A DNA stretch of 44,182 bases, taken from positions 1-44,182 of the forward strand of contig JAVYAJ010000205.1 in NCBI GenBank assembly GCA_032229885.1, read 5' to 3'. Every line of letters starts with the position of its first letter. Position 1 is the first letter of the stretch. The notes beneath the pieces were generated by a model, which ran no database searches, was not told where the DNA came from, and saw only the letters and a program-made list of their open reading frames with translations. Below are positions 10,598 through 19,061 of the stretch, piece by piece. The DNA is from Anammoximicrobium sp032229885 (GTDB lineage: Bacteria > Planctomycetota > Planctomycetia > Pirellulales > Pirellulaceae). The translations under genes and the position numbers were made by a program.

Positions 10598-10945
10598 GTG
10601 TCGGACGCAATCCAGATCCAGACAACCACGGCGACCGAGGAAGACGCTCGACAGATCGCCCGCGCGCTGGTCGAGCGGCGATTGGCTGCCTGCGTCCAGA
10701 TCGGCGGACCGATCGTCAGTTGCTACCGATGGCAGGGCGCGATCGAGACGGCCAGCGAATGGCTGTGCCTGGTCAAGACGACGCGCGACGCATACCCACG
10801 AGTCGAACAGGCGATCCGCGAACTGCACCCCTACGCCGAACCCGAGATCATCGCGCTGCCGATCGTCGCCGGCAGCGCCGGATACCTGACGTGGCTGGAC
10901 GAACAGGTGGAACCGCAATCCGCCGACCCGCGGGCAGATTCCTGA
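10598..10945 (+). CDS. cutA: CutA1 divalent-cation tolerance protein
   Basis: A 115-residue protein of usual CutA size (about 105-115). Family marks are an N-terminal beta strand followed by TTTATEEDARQIARALVERR, LAACVQI, the core SCYRWQGAIETASEWLCLVK, ELHPYAEPEIIALPI and GYLTWLDE. CutA forms very stable cytosolic trimers; it was linked to copper tolerance, but its molecular role is unsettled. Start is GTG at 10598 with GGAGG eight bases upstream. The hypothetical gene at 11109 follows on the same strand about 160 bp later. Confidence 0.9.
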   Translation: MSDAIQIQTTTATEEDARQIARALVERRLAACVQIGGPIVSCYRWQGAIETASEWLCLVKTTRDAYPRVEQAIRELHPYAEPEIIALPIVAGSAGYLTWLDEQVEPQSADPRADS

Positions 10946-11061
10946 TCGCGGACCCGCAGGCGACGTGTTCGGCCAAATCCAGCGCTGTTCGCCAAGCCCC
11001 GTTCGCAGAGCCCGCGTGTCCGTCGGCGGCCCGCGCCGAGCCACGCCGCGCTGCCGACCCC

Positions 11062-11100
11062 TGTTGTCAAGCCGTGTTGTCAAGCCGTGTTGTCGAGGGC
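11062..11100 (+). repeat. 13-bp tandem repeat
   Basis: TGTTGTCAAGCCG occurs twice in direct tandem (11062-11074, 11075-11087) and a third, diverged unit follows (TGTTGTCGAGGGC). The unit is not a multiple of three and lies just before the preferred start of the next gene, which argues that it is leader and not coding. Confidence 0.7.
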
Positions 11101-11108
11101 TGTGGACC

Positions 11109-11549
11109 GTGTATGTCTTCGAGGTGCGCATCCAACCACGACCGGGCGACGCGGTCGCCGCGCAGCGAGTCGAACTGGCGGGGATCGAATATCCCGCGCT
11201 GGACTTTGCTCCCGCCGCGCTGGCATCCGCCGTGTTGCCTCGCTCGTTCGAGCAGGCCGAGGTCGCCTTGGCCTCGCTGCCACGGCTGTTTTTCGAACCC
11301 GACGGATCGTTTGTGTGGGTCGCGGACAGCGCGGAAAGCGCTTGGCAGGTCGACGGACAGTTGTACGATCGCGACGGACGGTTGGTGTACGTCGAGCTCA
11401 AAGGGCACTGTCCCGTCGCGGCGTTCGACCGCCTGTTGCAGACGTTGGGCTGGCCTGATGCACCGCTAATGTTTCAATTGGTGCGCGAAGCCGTCTGGCT
11501 GGACGAAGCCTCGTTCCGTCGTCTGGCGGCTACCGCGGGCCGCGTCTAA
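11109..11549 (+). CDS. Conserved hypothetical protein
   Basis: A 146-residue protein if begun at the GTG at 11109 (VYVFEVRIQPRPGDAV). The frame is open back to 10965, but those 48 codons are Arg/Pro-rich, run through a 13-bp tandem repeat and look non-coding. GAGGG lies about ten bases before the GTG. The C-terminal half (FEPDGSFVWVADS, WQVDGQLYDRDGRLVYVELK, GWPDAPLMFQLVREAVWLDE) resembles a planctomycete-restricted family known to me only as hypothetical. No signal peptide or membrane segment is seen. Function unknown. Confidence 0.65.
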   Translation: MYVFEVRIQPRPGDAVAAQRVELAGIEYPALDFAPAALASAVLPRSFEQAEVALASLPRLFFEPDGSFVWVADSAESAWQVDGQLYDRDGRLVYVELKGHCPVAAFDRLLQTLGWPDAPLMFQLVREAVWLDEASFRRLAATAGRV

Positions 11550-11739
11550 CGCGCAGCGAACCAGAGCGCACCGCAGCCGCGCGACAGGCGACCGCCTGTG
11601 CATCTTTACGTTCCATGATTTCGTCTTTGACCATCCGCCCGCCGAATCATACCGAGGTCGAACGGCGGTGCGCCCCGTGTCGTGCAAACCGTCACACACC
11701 ACCAACCAGCACGCTGTCGGCCAGCCTACTTTGGGCACA

Positions 11740-11845
11740 GACTCCCTGTGGCCAAAGGCCTCCGTTCACCGTAGCCTGGGGCAACATCCCAGGATTGGCG
11801 CCCCCGCAACCATCTTTTGCCCGAAGGCCATATTCATTTATGTGG
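11740..11845 (-). repeat. REP-like palindromic repeat, copy B
   Basis: Reverse-complement copy of the repeat at 1-100. The central hairpin is at 11775-11793 with one arm mutated (CCTGGGGC / ATCCCAGG) and the flanking 11-mer is altered to GGCCAAAGGCC at 11750-11760. It abuts the pglW scrap directly, so it marks one edge of the BREX relic. Confidence 0.75.
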
Positions 11846-12162
11846 ACAGTTCTTGGCGTGATAACGGGGGGTTCTGGCTCGTCGAGCGCCAGGCTTGGTC
11901 CGGTCGCGTCTGGGGCGACACCGGACCCTGGAACCGCTCGCAAGACAACAGGCTGCACTCCGAGGACAACCCGCGGCCGCTGGCCAACCGAAAAGCGAAA
12001 ACGCTCGCCTCGCTGCGGAAACTTCAACCCGCCCCTGCCAAGGTCCGCCTTCCCCGGTTCGCTGCACTCGCCTTTGTGTCCGCTGAAGATGTCCAGTACG
12101 AGTTGAGCGGCGCCGCGCGCAACGGGGTGCTGCTCAGGGAAAAGCCCGCGGACGGAGATCGA
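11842..12162 (+). pseudogene. pglW: Remnant of BREX-2 pglW (NERD domain)
   Basis: An open stretch with no start of its own encodes FWLVERQAWSGRVWGDTGPW, then DNPRPLANRKAKTLASLRKL, FAALAFVSAEDVQYEL and SGAARNGVLLRE. This matches my recollection of the NERD nuclease-like domain near the N-terminus of PglW, the large Ser/Thr kinase of BREX type 2 systems (pattern 'WLVE-K-W-G-V-GD, NPL-LANRKAKKL-SLL'). Only about 107 codons remain of a protein normally over 1000 residues. It lacks both ends, and a REP-like repeat borders it. It lies immediately upstream of the pglX fragment, as in intact BREX-2 loci. Not expected to make a functional product. Confidence 0.7.
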
Positions 12163-12263
12163 CCCGAACAGAAGGGCAAACTCGACCCGCTCGTGAACTT
12201 CGGCCACTACCCCCCAAGTCCAACACGAACGCATCGTGTCCTCTAATCTCATTTCATCGGTCC

Positions 12264-12297
12264 ATCCTTTTTCGTACCATTCGTCTATTTCGTAGTT
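12264..12297 (+). repeat. 9-bp-period TTCGT motif, first copy
   Basis: TTCGT recurs every nine bases (TTTTCGTACC ATTCGTCTA TTTCGTAGTT) just before the pglX fragment. The same motif, again running into GTTCC, is present near 15086. The spacing is visible by eye; origin unknown. Confidence 0.5.
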
Positions 12298-12304
12298 CCC
12301 GCTC

Positions 12305-12825
12305 ATGGTCGCCATCAAAATGCTTTTGCCCGATTGGCGAAACCTCGCCGACGAACTCGCTGAGGACTTGCGCGCCTGCTCCGCAGGCGCCGCCGCGATT
12401 GACGCCGGTTGGAAGGGAGCCTTTCGGCAGATCGAACAGGGCGGCCATACCGCCCAGGTGTTAGAAGTCTGGCGCGGAGATGATCTCGATCAAGTCGCCG
12501 TGGCGTGGGTCTTCGCTCGCGTCTTTGTGCGATTCATCGAGGACAACGGATTGGTCGACGAATACTGGCTGCCGGGCGCGGGCGAGCGTCGTTGCTTGGT
12601 CGAAGACAACCACGAGCTGTTCTGCCGCCCGCGCCCACATGACGCCGACCACGAACATTTGCAGCACGTCTTCCCGCAAGTCGGCCAGATTCCCGCCGCG
12701 CGCGATGTGCTCGCCAAAGGGAAGATGCCGCTCTGGGCAGTGGCCCCAGCGGCGACGCCGCAATGCGCCTGATCAAGTTTTGGCGCTGGACCGATGGGGA
12801 AAGAGATTGCGGACAAGGAGGGTAA
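12305..12825 (+). pseudogene. pglX: Frameshifted 5' fragment of BREX-2 pglX (adenine methyltransferase)
   Basis: The ATG at 12305 opens a frame that matches the N-terminus of BREX-2 PglX, the adenine DNA methyltransferase: VLEVWRGDDLDQVAVAWVFA, RVFVRFIEDNGLVDEYWLPG, HLQHVFPQVGQIPAARDV and KMPLW. At the G run 12735-12737 the match jumps frame and continues as GSGPSGDAAMRLIKFWRWTD, implying loss of one base. The original frame ends at 12772 and the shifted frame at 12825. Homology stops after about 160 of the usual roughly 1200 residues; the methyltransferase core is absent. The next gene starts three bases after the shifted-frame stop. This is a broken defence gene, not a functional enzyme. 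Confidence 0.8.
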
Positions 12826-12828
12826 CGA

Positions 12829-14499
12829 ATGAACACTGCACGAGTGCAAGCCAAGCTGGACGAGGTGCTGGCCCTGCCACGCGAGACGGAATGGGTTGAG
12901 TTCAAGCACAACAACGCCGATCCAGACATGATCGGCGACACGCTGTCGGCTTTGTCCAATTCGGCGGCGTTAGCAGACCGGCCGTTCGGGTATATCGTGT
13001 GGGGTATTCAGGACGATACTCGGAAGATCGTGGGAACGACGTTCAAGCCTGATACTCAGAAGGCGAAGGGCAACGAAGATTTGGAGCCATGGCTCAACAA
13101 GCTGCTGTCGCCGAAGGTGGATTTTCGCATCTTCCAGCTCGAGAGGAACGGGCTGGCAGTGGTCATGTTCGAGGTTCAGGCGGCGAACAACGCGCCCGTG
13201 GCGTTCGCTGGGCGTCGTTGGGTCCGCGTGGGCAGTCACAACAAGAAGCTGTCCGAGCATCCTGAGCGCGAACGGAAACTGTGGCTGCTGTTGTCAGGAC
13301 CGAATCAGGACTGGTCGGCCCACATCTGCTCCGGAGCCACGCTGAACGACCTCGACCCGGACGCCATCGCGTTCGCGCGTCAAGAGTACAAGACCAAGCG
13401 GCCGACGCTCGCCCCCGAAGTGGATGGCTGGAGCGACATGACCTTTCTGAACAAAGCAAAGGTCTGTATCAGCGGACAGATCACCCGCACAGCGATCATC
13501 CTGCTGGGCAAAAATGAGTCCGAGCACTTCCTATCGCGGGGCATCGCACGCATCAGTTGGGTTCTGAGGAATGAACATGGTGTCGAGATCGACTACCAGC
13601 ACTTCGGGCCGCCGCTGATTCTGGCGGTCGATCAGGTGTTCGGCAAGATTCGCAACCTGACCTATCGCTATCTGCCAGACGCCAGTCTCTTTCCCACCGA
13701 AATCACGCAGTACGATCCGTGGGTGATCCGCGAGACGTTGCACAACTGCATTGCCCACGAGGACTACGCCCTGGGCGGGAAAATCAACGTCGTCGAGACA
13801 CCGAACTCGCTGTTGTTCACGAATCCCGGGAGGTTCCTGCCGGGGTCGGTCGAAGAAGTGATCGTCCGAGACGCCCCGCCCGAAGTTTATCCGAATCGGT
13901 TTCTGGCCGAGGCGATGGTGAATCTGAACATGATCGACACCATCGGCAGCGGCATCAAACGCATGTTCAAGACGCAGAGACAACGCAACTTTCCGATGCC
14001 GGACTACGATCTTGGCGAACCGGAGCGGGTGAAGGTGCGGATCATCGGCGAGGTGATCGATCACAAGTACACCCGCATGTTGATGGCGAGGACGGATCTT
14101 GACCTGCTGGACGTGATCGCGCTGGACAAGGTACAAAAAGGCAAGCCAATCAGCGACGGCGAATTCCGCTCGCTCAAGGCGAAAAATCTGATCGAAGGCC
14201 GACGTCCGAACTTGATTGTCTCGGCGACAATTGCGGCTGCGACCGAGACGGTGGTCGACTACCTCAAGAAACGGGGCATCGACAAAGCCTACTGCCAGAA
14301 GATGGTCGTGGAACTCCTGGAGAAACAGGGGCAGGCGAGCCGCCAAGACATTGACAAGTTGCTGTTGGCCAAACTGTCGGACGCACTGGACGGCGAGCAG
14401 AAACGGAATTTCGTCACGAACCTGCTTCAGAAAATGCGGAAGGACGGGATCATCCGAAGCGAAGGGTCGAAGCGGTGGGCGATCTGGCGTTTAATATAA
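12829..14499 (+). CDS. Schlafen/AlbA_2 DNA-binding domain protein with HATPase_c_4-like region
   Basis: A 556-residue protein. The N-terminal AlbA_2 (Schlafen-type) domain shows ETEWVEFK at residues 19-26, then GYIVWGIQDD. The C-terminal half shows the pattern of the ATP-binding RecG-like/HATPase_c_4 module: RETLHNCIAHEDY (about 301-313), LLFTNPGRFLPGS, NRFLAEAMVNLNMIDTIGSG, IKRMF. A winged-helix-like tail ends with DGIIRSEGSKRWAIW. Such proteins are annotated as putative transcriptional regulators and are frequent in defence islands. A strong GGAGGG lies six bases before the ATG. The frame is intact and complete although both neighbours are BREX debris. Base composition looks less GC-rich than flanking core genes, consistent with transfer. 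Exact function unknown. Confidence 0.85.
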   Translation: MNTARVQAKLDEVLALPRETEWVEFKHNNADPDMIGDTLSALSNSAALADRPFGYIVWGIQDDTRKIVGTTFKPDTQKAKGNEDLEPWLNKLLSPKVDFRIFQLERNGLAVVMFEVQAANNAPVAFAGRRWVRVGSHNKKLSEHPERERKLWLLLSGPNQDWSAHICSGATLNDLDPDAIAFARQEYKTKRPTLAPEVDGWSDMTFLNKAKVCISGQITRTAIILLGKNESEHFLSRGIARISWVLRNEHGVEIDYQHFGPPLILAVDQVFGKIRNLTYRYLPDASLFPTEITQYDPWVIRETLHNCIAHEDYALGGKINVVETPNSLLFTNPGRFLPGSVEEVIVRDAPPEVYPNRFLAEAMVNLNMIDTIGSGIKRMFKTQRQRNFPMPDYDLGEPERVKVRIIGEVIDHKYTRMLMARTDLDLLDVIALDKVQKGKPISDGEFRSLKAKNLIEGRRPNLIVSATIAAATETVVDYLKKRGIDKAYCQKMVVELLEKQGQASRQDIDKLLLAKLSDALDGEQKRNFVTNLLQKMRKDGIIRSEGSKRWAIWRLI

Positions 14500-15212
14500 T
14501 TTGTCCTCAGAAACGGGAATTTGGGCGGCTTTTATGCTGACCGAGGAAGAGATGCAACGCCTCAAATCAGTACTACATAAAGGCTTACGTAAATATAATT
14601 CCGGCCTGAATGAAGGCGATATATGTTGAAAACCGGCGACTAGCGGAGGCAGGGACGACCGTATGACCAGCGGAATCCCGTGAATAGAGCAGCGAATCAG
14701 CCACTGACGAGGCTGGCCAACGCGGCCTGCGAGCAGGCAGCCAGAATGTGATCGAATGCGTCCAGCAATCCGGCGCGCCGGTGATCGGGTGGCGCCGTGA
14801 CGAAAGTAGAACCGTCGCAAATCGGCAGGGCGCGTCGATTGTCTAAGCCGAGCGAGAAAGACGGTGGCTAGACGACTCTATTCTGCTGGACTGGCTGCAA
14901 GTCCTTGCCGCGTAACCGGTTACGAGCGGCACCGTCGGGCCAAGAAGAGGTCGTTCGATCTGCGATGAACGTCATCACGCGCCTGCCAGACCGGCGGAAG
15001 CCGGCCGACGACTGTGCGGCGCCGAGAGCGAAACCAGGAAACATACGGACGACACGAAACTCGAACAGGGCCGCGTTTCTGAATCTTCTTTTCGTGTGTT
15101 TCGTGGTTCCAAACCGATTGCTCGCGGTTGTGGGATCCGTTCGATCTGTCCCTCTGTCGTTATCCTTTCGCCGTTGCCATGGGCATCAGCCGAGAACGTC
15201 GTCGCGACATGA
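14500..15212. other. Gene-poor stretch inside the BREX relic
   Basis: About 700 bases. The first part is unusually AT-rich and holds a possible 31-codon frame (14534-14629, MLTEEEMQRLKSVLHKG...) that may be a scrap of a larger gene. The rest shows no recognised domain on either strand. Near 15086-15108 lies the TTCGT motif repeated with a 9-base period (see repeat entry). The stretch separates the Schlafen-type gene from the brxD scrap. Confidence 0.4.
15084..15110 (+). repeat. 9-bp-period TTCGT motif, second copy
   Basis: TTTTCGTGTG TTTCGTGGTTCC, with TTCGT repeated at nine bases. It is in the same orientation as the copy near 12270, so the two bracket the pglX fragment and the Schlafen-type gene. 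Confidence 0.5.
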
Positions 15213-15353
15213 TCGTCACAAGGCGCGCGGCGCTTCGAGCCGCTGGTCGGATCGACGACGGGCAAGCTCGGCGGCAAGATGGGCATCGCGAGCCGCCTGT
15301 TTCTCAAGAATCTAGTTGCGGGCGGGCTGCACCGCGTCGACCAGTTCGAAGGC
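15213..15353 (+). pseudogene. brxD: Remnant of BREX brxD (ATP-binding protein) C-terminal region
   Basis: One frame reads ARRFEPLVGSTTGKLGGKMG, then IASRLFLKNLVAGGLHRVDQF. This matches my recollection of the C-terminal part of BrxD, the ATP-binding protein of BREX type 2 ('GKLGGxVGIAPRLFLKKLVxDVLDRVDQ'). About 47 codons survive, without the ATPase domain; the sequence then runs into unrelated DNA. Its position 3' of pglX on the same strand is what the BREX-2 order pglW-pglX-pglY-pglZ-brxD-brxHI predicts after a large internal deletion. The match is short, so this is less certain than the pglX call. Confidence 0.6.
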
Positions 15354-15466
15354 CCGTCACTCCTGCCACGGCTGGGCCCCGCGGGGAGACGGGCCTTTGT
15401 CGAATGGAGCGCCGACGTTCCGACGTTCGCCCTCATGCCGGCTGAACGCCTTCAGACATTCGTGGA

Positions 15467-16930
15467 TCACTCGGTCCGCGGAGGCGCTTGCGCCGAACCT
15501 ACGGCCGGCGACGTGGCGTCGGGCAGAGGCAAAGCTGGGGGAACTCGCCGGTGCAGTGCGAACGCGGCCCACAGATAGAATGCCAGCAGCGCGTAGAACT
15601 GGAACGAGGCGAGGGTTGCGGCGCTGAGCGAGCTGACCGCCGCGGCGGCGCTGGTCGAAGCAGCATGTTCGAGAAAGAACCGGTCCCACATCGCGTACGG
15701 GTTCACCCCGACGAGCAGCACCGCCACCCCGACGACGAATATCTGCGCGACCGGCCGACCGCGAGCGGCCTGCCACCCGAACCACAACCCGGGAATCAGC
15801 AGCAGAAAATAATGGTCCCACGTAATGGGCGACACCAACAACATGGCCGCGCAACAGAGGGCAAAGCACAGGTTCCAATCCGGCATCTCCGACGCGTCGG
15901 TCGCCCGCGGCGTTTGCCCCGTCGCAGGCACTCGCCGCGTGTCGTCCGCACCTTGCTCTGGCTGCGGACGCGCGTCGCTTGCACGCCGCGCCAGACCGCG
16001 GACGATGGCCAGTGTCGCGAGCGTCACGGCCAAGCTGGTCGCCCCGGCCAGCGATTTGGCCAACAACGGGCAACGCCACACGGGGATCGCTTCGCCCAGG
16101 CTGCCATCGAACAGCCGAGTCCAAAAGCCCATCAGCGAAGCATTGGGCAGTGCGTCGCGGAACTTCTGCAGCCTCGGGACAACGCGAAAAAAATAATCCC
16201 CGTAAGCGTCGAGGCCGAACAAAAGACAACCCACGGCGTTGATCGCCAAGAAAGTCGCGATGGCCGCCCCGACCGTCGCCCATCTGCGGCGCCCCAACGG
16301 GTACAGGACCAGAAAAAAGGGAAACAGCTTGATCCCCGCGGCCAGCCCGATCGCGATTCCACTACGGGTCGCGGCGCCCCTTCGATCCGTTGCCCAGGCC
16401 ACCACGATCAGCAGCAAGATCAGCAGGTTCAACTGGCCTTGGACCAATTGATGCGCCAGGGCATTGCCAAAGACGATCAGGATCAGTAGGCCCAGAAAAT
16501 CGAGCCTCGCCGGCCACGCGCTGCGATCGCCGACAATCATCCACAGCGACAGGCCCAGGCAGACCAGCGCACCGATATTCCAGACCAGATAAGCTTCGCG
16601 ATACGGCAGCAACCCGAACGGCAGGGCGACAAGGACCGCCGCCGGCGGATGGGCATTGTAGGCGAACGTCGGGTTCGCTGTTCCTCCGAGATGAAGCGCA
16701 ATGGATCGACCGAAGTCGAGGTACACCGGAAGGCCACTCAGATAGTTGCGAGCCGACGTCCATTCCTGGGCAAAGTCGTACAACCGGCCCGCGCGGAACG
16801 CGCCGAATAGGACGGACGCGATCCAGAGACAGGCCACGGCAAAGAACGTGAGCCAGACGCAGCCGATCCCCACTTGAATCGCCGCGGCGCGCCACCGTTG
16901 CGGCGCGGAAACGATGCTCTTGCCAGTCAT
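15467..16930 (-). CDS. GT87 / DUF2029 family polyprenyl-phosphate-dependent glycosyltransferase
   Basis: A 487-residue polytopic membrane protein with about ten hydrophobic segments. Family marks are the first-loop motif EWTSARNYLSGLPVYLDFG (about residues 56-74), AYNAHPPAAVLVALPFGLLP, the conserved LVQGQLNLLILLL (about 161-173) and GIAIGLAAGIKLFPFFLVLY. This is the GT-C-fold GT87 family, typified by mycobacterial alpha-mannosyltransferases that use polyprenol-phosphate sugars on the periplasmic face. A hydrophilic loop rich in charged residues interrupts the membrane segments around residues 310-350. It lies downstream of an oxidoreductase gene on the same strand but about 200 bp apart. Acceptor and donor unknown. 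Confidence 0.85.
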   Translation of the reverse strand: MTGKSIVSAPQRWRAAAIQVGIGCVWLTFFAVACLWIASVLFGAFRAGRLYDFAQEWTSARNYLSGLPVYLDFGRSIALHLGGTANPTFAYNAHPPAAVLVALPFGLLPYREAYLVWNIGALVCLGLSLWMIVGDRSAWPARLDFLGLLILIVFGNALAHQLVQGQLNLLILLLIVVAWATDRRGAATRSGIAIGLAAGIKLFPFFLVLYPLGRRRWATVGAAIATFLAINAVGCLLFGLDAYGDYFFRVVPRLQKFRDALPNASLMGFWTRLFDGSLGEAIPVWRCPLLAKSLAGATSLAVTLATLAIVRGLARRASDARPQPEQGADDTRRVPATGQTPRATDASEMPDWNLCFALCCAAMLLVSPITWDHYFLLLIPGLWFGWQAARGRPVAQIFVVGVAVLLVGVNPYAMWDRFFLEHAASTSAAAAVSSLSAATLASFQFYALLAFYLWAAFALHRRVPPALPLPDATSPAVGSAQAPPRTE

Positions 16931-17136
16931 CTCGTCGTCTTGCGCTCCGGTTGTTTCGATCGATCGTCACCCGAACGGCTCGAGCCGTGTCGCGGCAAAC
17001 CCCAGCGTGCGGACGCCGCAGAAACTCACGTACGCCAAAGGTCTCGGTTCGGGCGATGCCCTCGACTCGTTCGCGCTGGCCGCCGCGCCGTCCATCCGGC
17101 GCATCGTGATCCGCGCCCGCCACGGCGTCCAGCTCG

Positions 17137-18483
17137 TCACAGCCGCCACGGCGGCCGAGGCGCGTAGGACAACAGGCGGTTGGCCGGCTCGTCGTCGGGA
17201 AATTCGCCGGACGTCGGATTCCAACGGACGGCTCGATTCAACGCCAGCGCGATCCCGCCGATCAGGATCGAGATCATGCTGTCCACGGCCGTCTGCGGGT
17301 CGCAGATCGTCGCTCGGCGAGTCCGAACGCACTCCAGGAAATTGCCCGCGTGGCTCGTGGCGCGGTACAGACGCTCGTCGCCGGGCCGCAACGGCTCGCG
17401 GAGAATGCTCGCGGGGTACGACACGAGCTGATTGCGATCGACGGCGATCCGCCCCGCGTCGCCAACGAAGCATGCGCCGCCTTCGGCGCCGACTGGCTCG
17501 CCGGGGTAGGCGGTCGAGTGAACGACGACGCCGTTGCCATAGCGATAGTGGACGGCGTCGTCCGCGGGCCAGGCCTCGACACACTGGCGAGGGTCGGGGT
17601 TGATCGCCCACCGCACGATGTCGTAGTGGTGAGGACTCCAGTTCACATCCCCCACGAAGAATCCCGGCAAGGCGTGGCCTACCGGACCCGTGTAAGGCCG
17701 CCACGGCAGCGGGCCCAGCCACAGATCCCAATCGAATCCGTCGGGGACGGGGCGGGATTGGCTTGTCGTCCAGTCCGTCGGGACGAACGCGCCGGGCAAT
17801 CGATAGGCGTAGACCTCGCGCAGCGATCCGATCCGACCGTTGCGGACCAGCTCACAGGCCAGCCGAAACTTGCCGCCGTACTCGGATCGTTGCTGCGTGC
17901 CCGCTTGGTAGACGCGGCCGAATCGCCGACACGTCTCGACCAGGTTCCGACCTTCGCGAACCGTGATACACACGGGTTTCTCGCAGTACACATCCTTGCC
18001 CGCTCGCGCAGCCATCGTCGCCATCAAACCGGCCCAGTGGTAGGGCAGAGCCAGCAGCACGGCGTCGATGTCCGGTCGGGCGAGCACGTCACGAAAATCC
18101 GCATAGGCCCGCACGCCGTCGTAATTCGCTCGATCAAATTTCTCGGAATAGGTCTGGTTGCATCGCTGGCGCGCTTGTTCGCGCCGCTCGCGATGGACAT
18201 CGCACACGGCCAGCACGTGCACGTCGTTCCGGGCGACGTGGCCGCCGGTCACGTAGGTCCAGGCGCCACCCAGCAGGTGTCCGGTTCCCTGGCCGCCCAG
18301 GCCGATGAACCCCATCCCGATCCGTTCGCTCGGAGGCGAATGGCCTTCGCGTCCCAAGGCCGAGGCGGGAATCAGGCGTGGGAGCGCAACCAGTGCCGCG
18401 CCAGTCGTCAGAAATCGACGGCGGCTCGCTCGCCAAGTCTCGCGAACACGAAGGCCGTGCGGCGTGCTCATACGACCGTCCAT
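17137..18483 (-). CDS. Second Gfo/Idh/MocA-family oxidoreductase with Tat signal
   Basis: A 448-residue protein with a twin-arginine motif SRRRFLT at residues 20-26 followed by a short hydrophobic stretch, so it is probably exported folded. The Rossmann motif is GMGFIGLGGQGTG, then AVCDVHRER. The hallmark YCEKPVCITVREGRN gives Glu168-Lys169-Pro170. The C-terminal half has FVGDVNWSPHHYDIVRWA. It is a different branch from the oxidoreductase at 2267-3526, with similar layout but divergent sequence. An alternative ATG lies four codons in, at 18471; GGACGG stands before it, whereas the first ATG has only GAAAAG. Substrate unknown. Confidence 0.88.
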   Translation of the reverse strand: MDGRMSTPHGLRVRETWRASRRRFLTTGAALVALPRLIPASALGREGHSPPSERIGMGFIGLGGQGTGHLLGGAWTYVTGGHVARNDVHVLAVCDVHRERREQARQRCNQTYSEKFDRANYDGVRAYADFRDVLARPDIDAVLLALPYHWAGLMATMAARAGKDVYCEKPVCITVREGRNLVETCRRFGRVYQAGTQQRSEYGGKFRLACELVRNGRIGSLREVYAYRLPGAFVPTDWTTSQSRPVPDGFDWDLWLGPLPWRPYTGPVGHALPGFFVGDVNWSPHHYDIVRWAINPDPRQCVEAWPADDAVHYRYGNGVVVHSTAYPGEPVGAEGGACFVGDAGRIAVDRNQLVSYPASILREPLRPGDERLYRATSHAGNFLECVRTRRATICDPQTAVDSMISILIGGIALALNRAVRWNPTSGEFPDDEPANRLLSYAPRPPWRL

Positions 18484-18904
18484 CTTTTCAAACAGGAATC
18501 AATCTGGCGCGCCCGTAGATCTGGCCGCGCTCCGTCACAACCACCGGCTCGTGTTGTCCGCCCCGCTCAGCAGGCGGGACGCACAAGGTCCACAAAGCTC
18601 CCCGCCCGGCCGGCGAGAGCTATGGTGGCGCGGTCAATTTCTTAAACTACTACCGCTTCATCTGTTGCGCGTTTGAGTGCAGGCAGCATCGCTCGCCGTC
18701 GAACCACGGAAAGACCACTTGCAGCGCTCGGACGGCTCCTCGAAAACCGACGGGTCGGGCTCAACCGACGGCGAGCGACATCGTGTCCGCTCCACAGCCA
18801 TGAATTCGCAGAGGCGGGTCTTCCGGGAGGCCGACGAATCGCCTCACCATGATGTAACCACTGTTGGCTTCCTTGGCTCTTGGATTGTTCCCGCCTCCAA
18901 CGGC

Positions 18905-19035
18905 GAACAGCACGCGGTCCGGCAGCTCCGTTTGGACGTTGATTCGGTTTGGCTGAAGGCCTCCGGTCACCGTAGCCTCGGGCAACGCCCCAGGACTGGC
19001 GCCGCGCGCATGTATCTGTTGGCCGAAGGCCAAAT
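18905..19035 (-). repeat. REP-like palindromic repeat, copy C
   Basis: Reverse-complement copy with the central hairpin slightly mutated (CCTCGGGC / GCCCCAGG). The flanking GGCCGAAGGCC is intact at 19021-19031. A further conserved tail, also seen in part in copies B and E, extends to about 18905. Confidence 0.75.
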
Positions 19036-19061
19036 TCACGTGGGCGGAGCTGACACGTTGA

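Noticed and set aside
14534..14629. 31-codon frame MLTEEEMQRLKSVLHKG... as a small gene
   Set aside because: Protein-like and AT-rich, but very short, without a clear ribosome site or known family; kept only as a possible scrap in the region note.
12305..15353. A functional BREX system
   Set aside because: pglX is frameshifted and lacks its methyltransferase core; pglZ, pglY and helicase are absent; the other matches are scraps.
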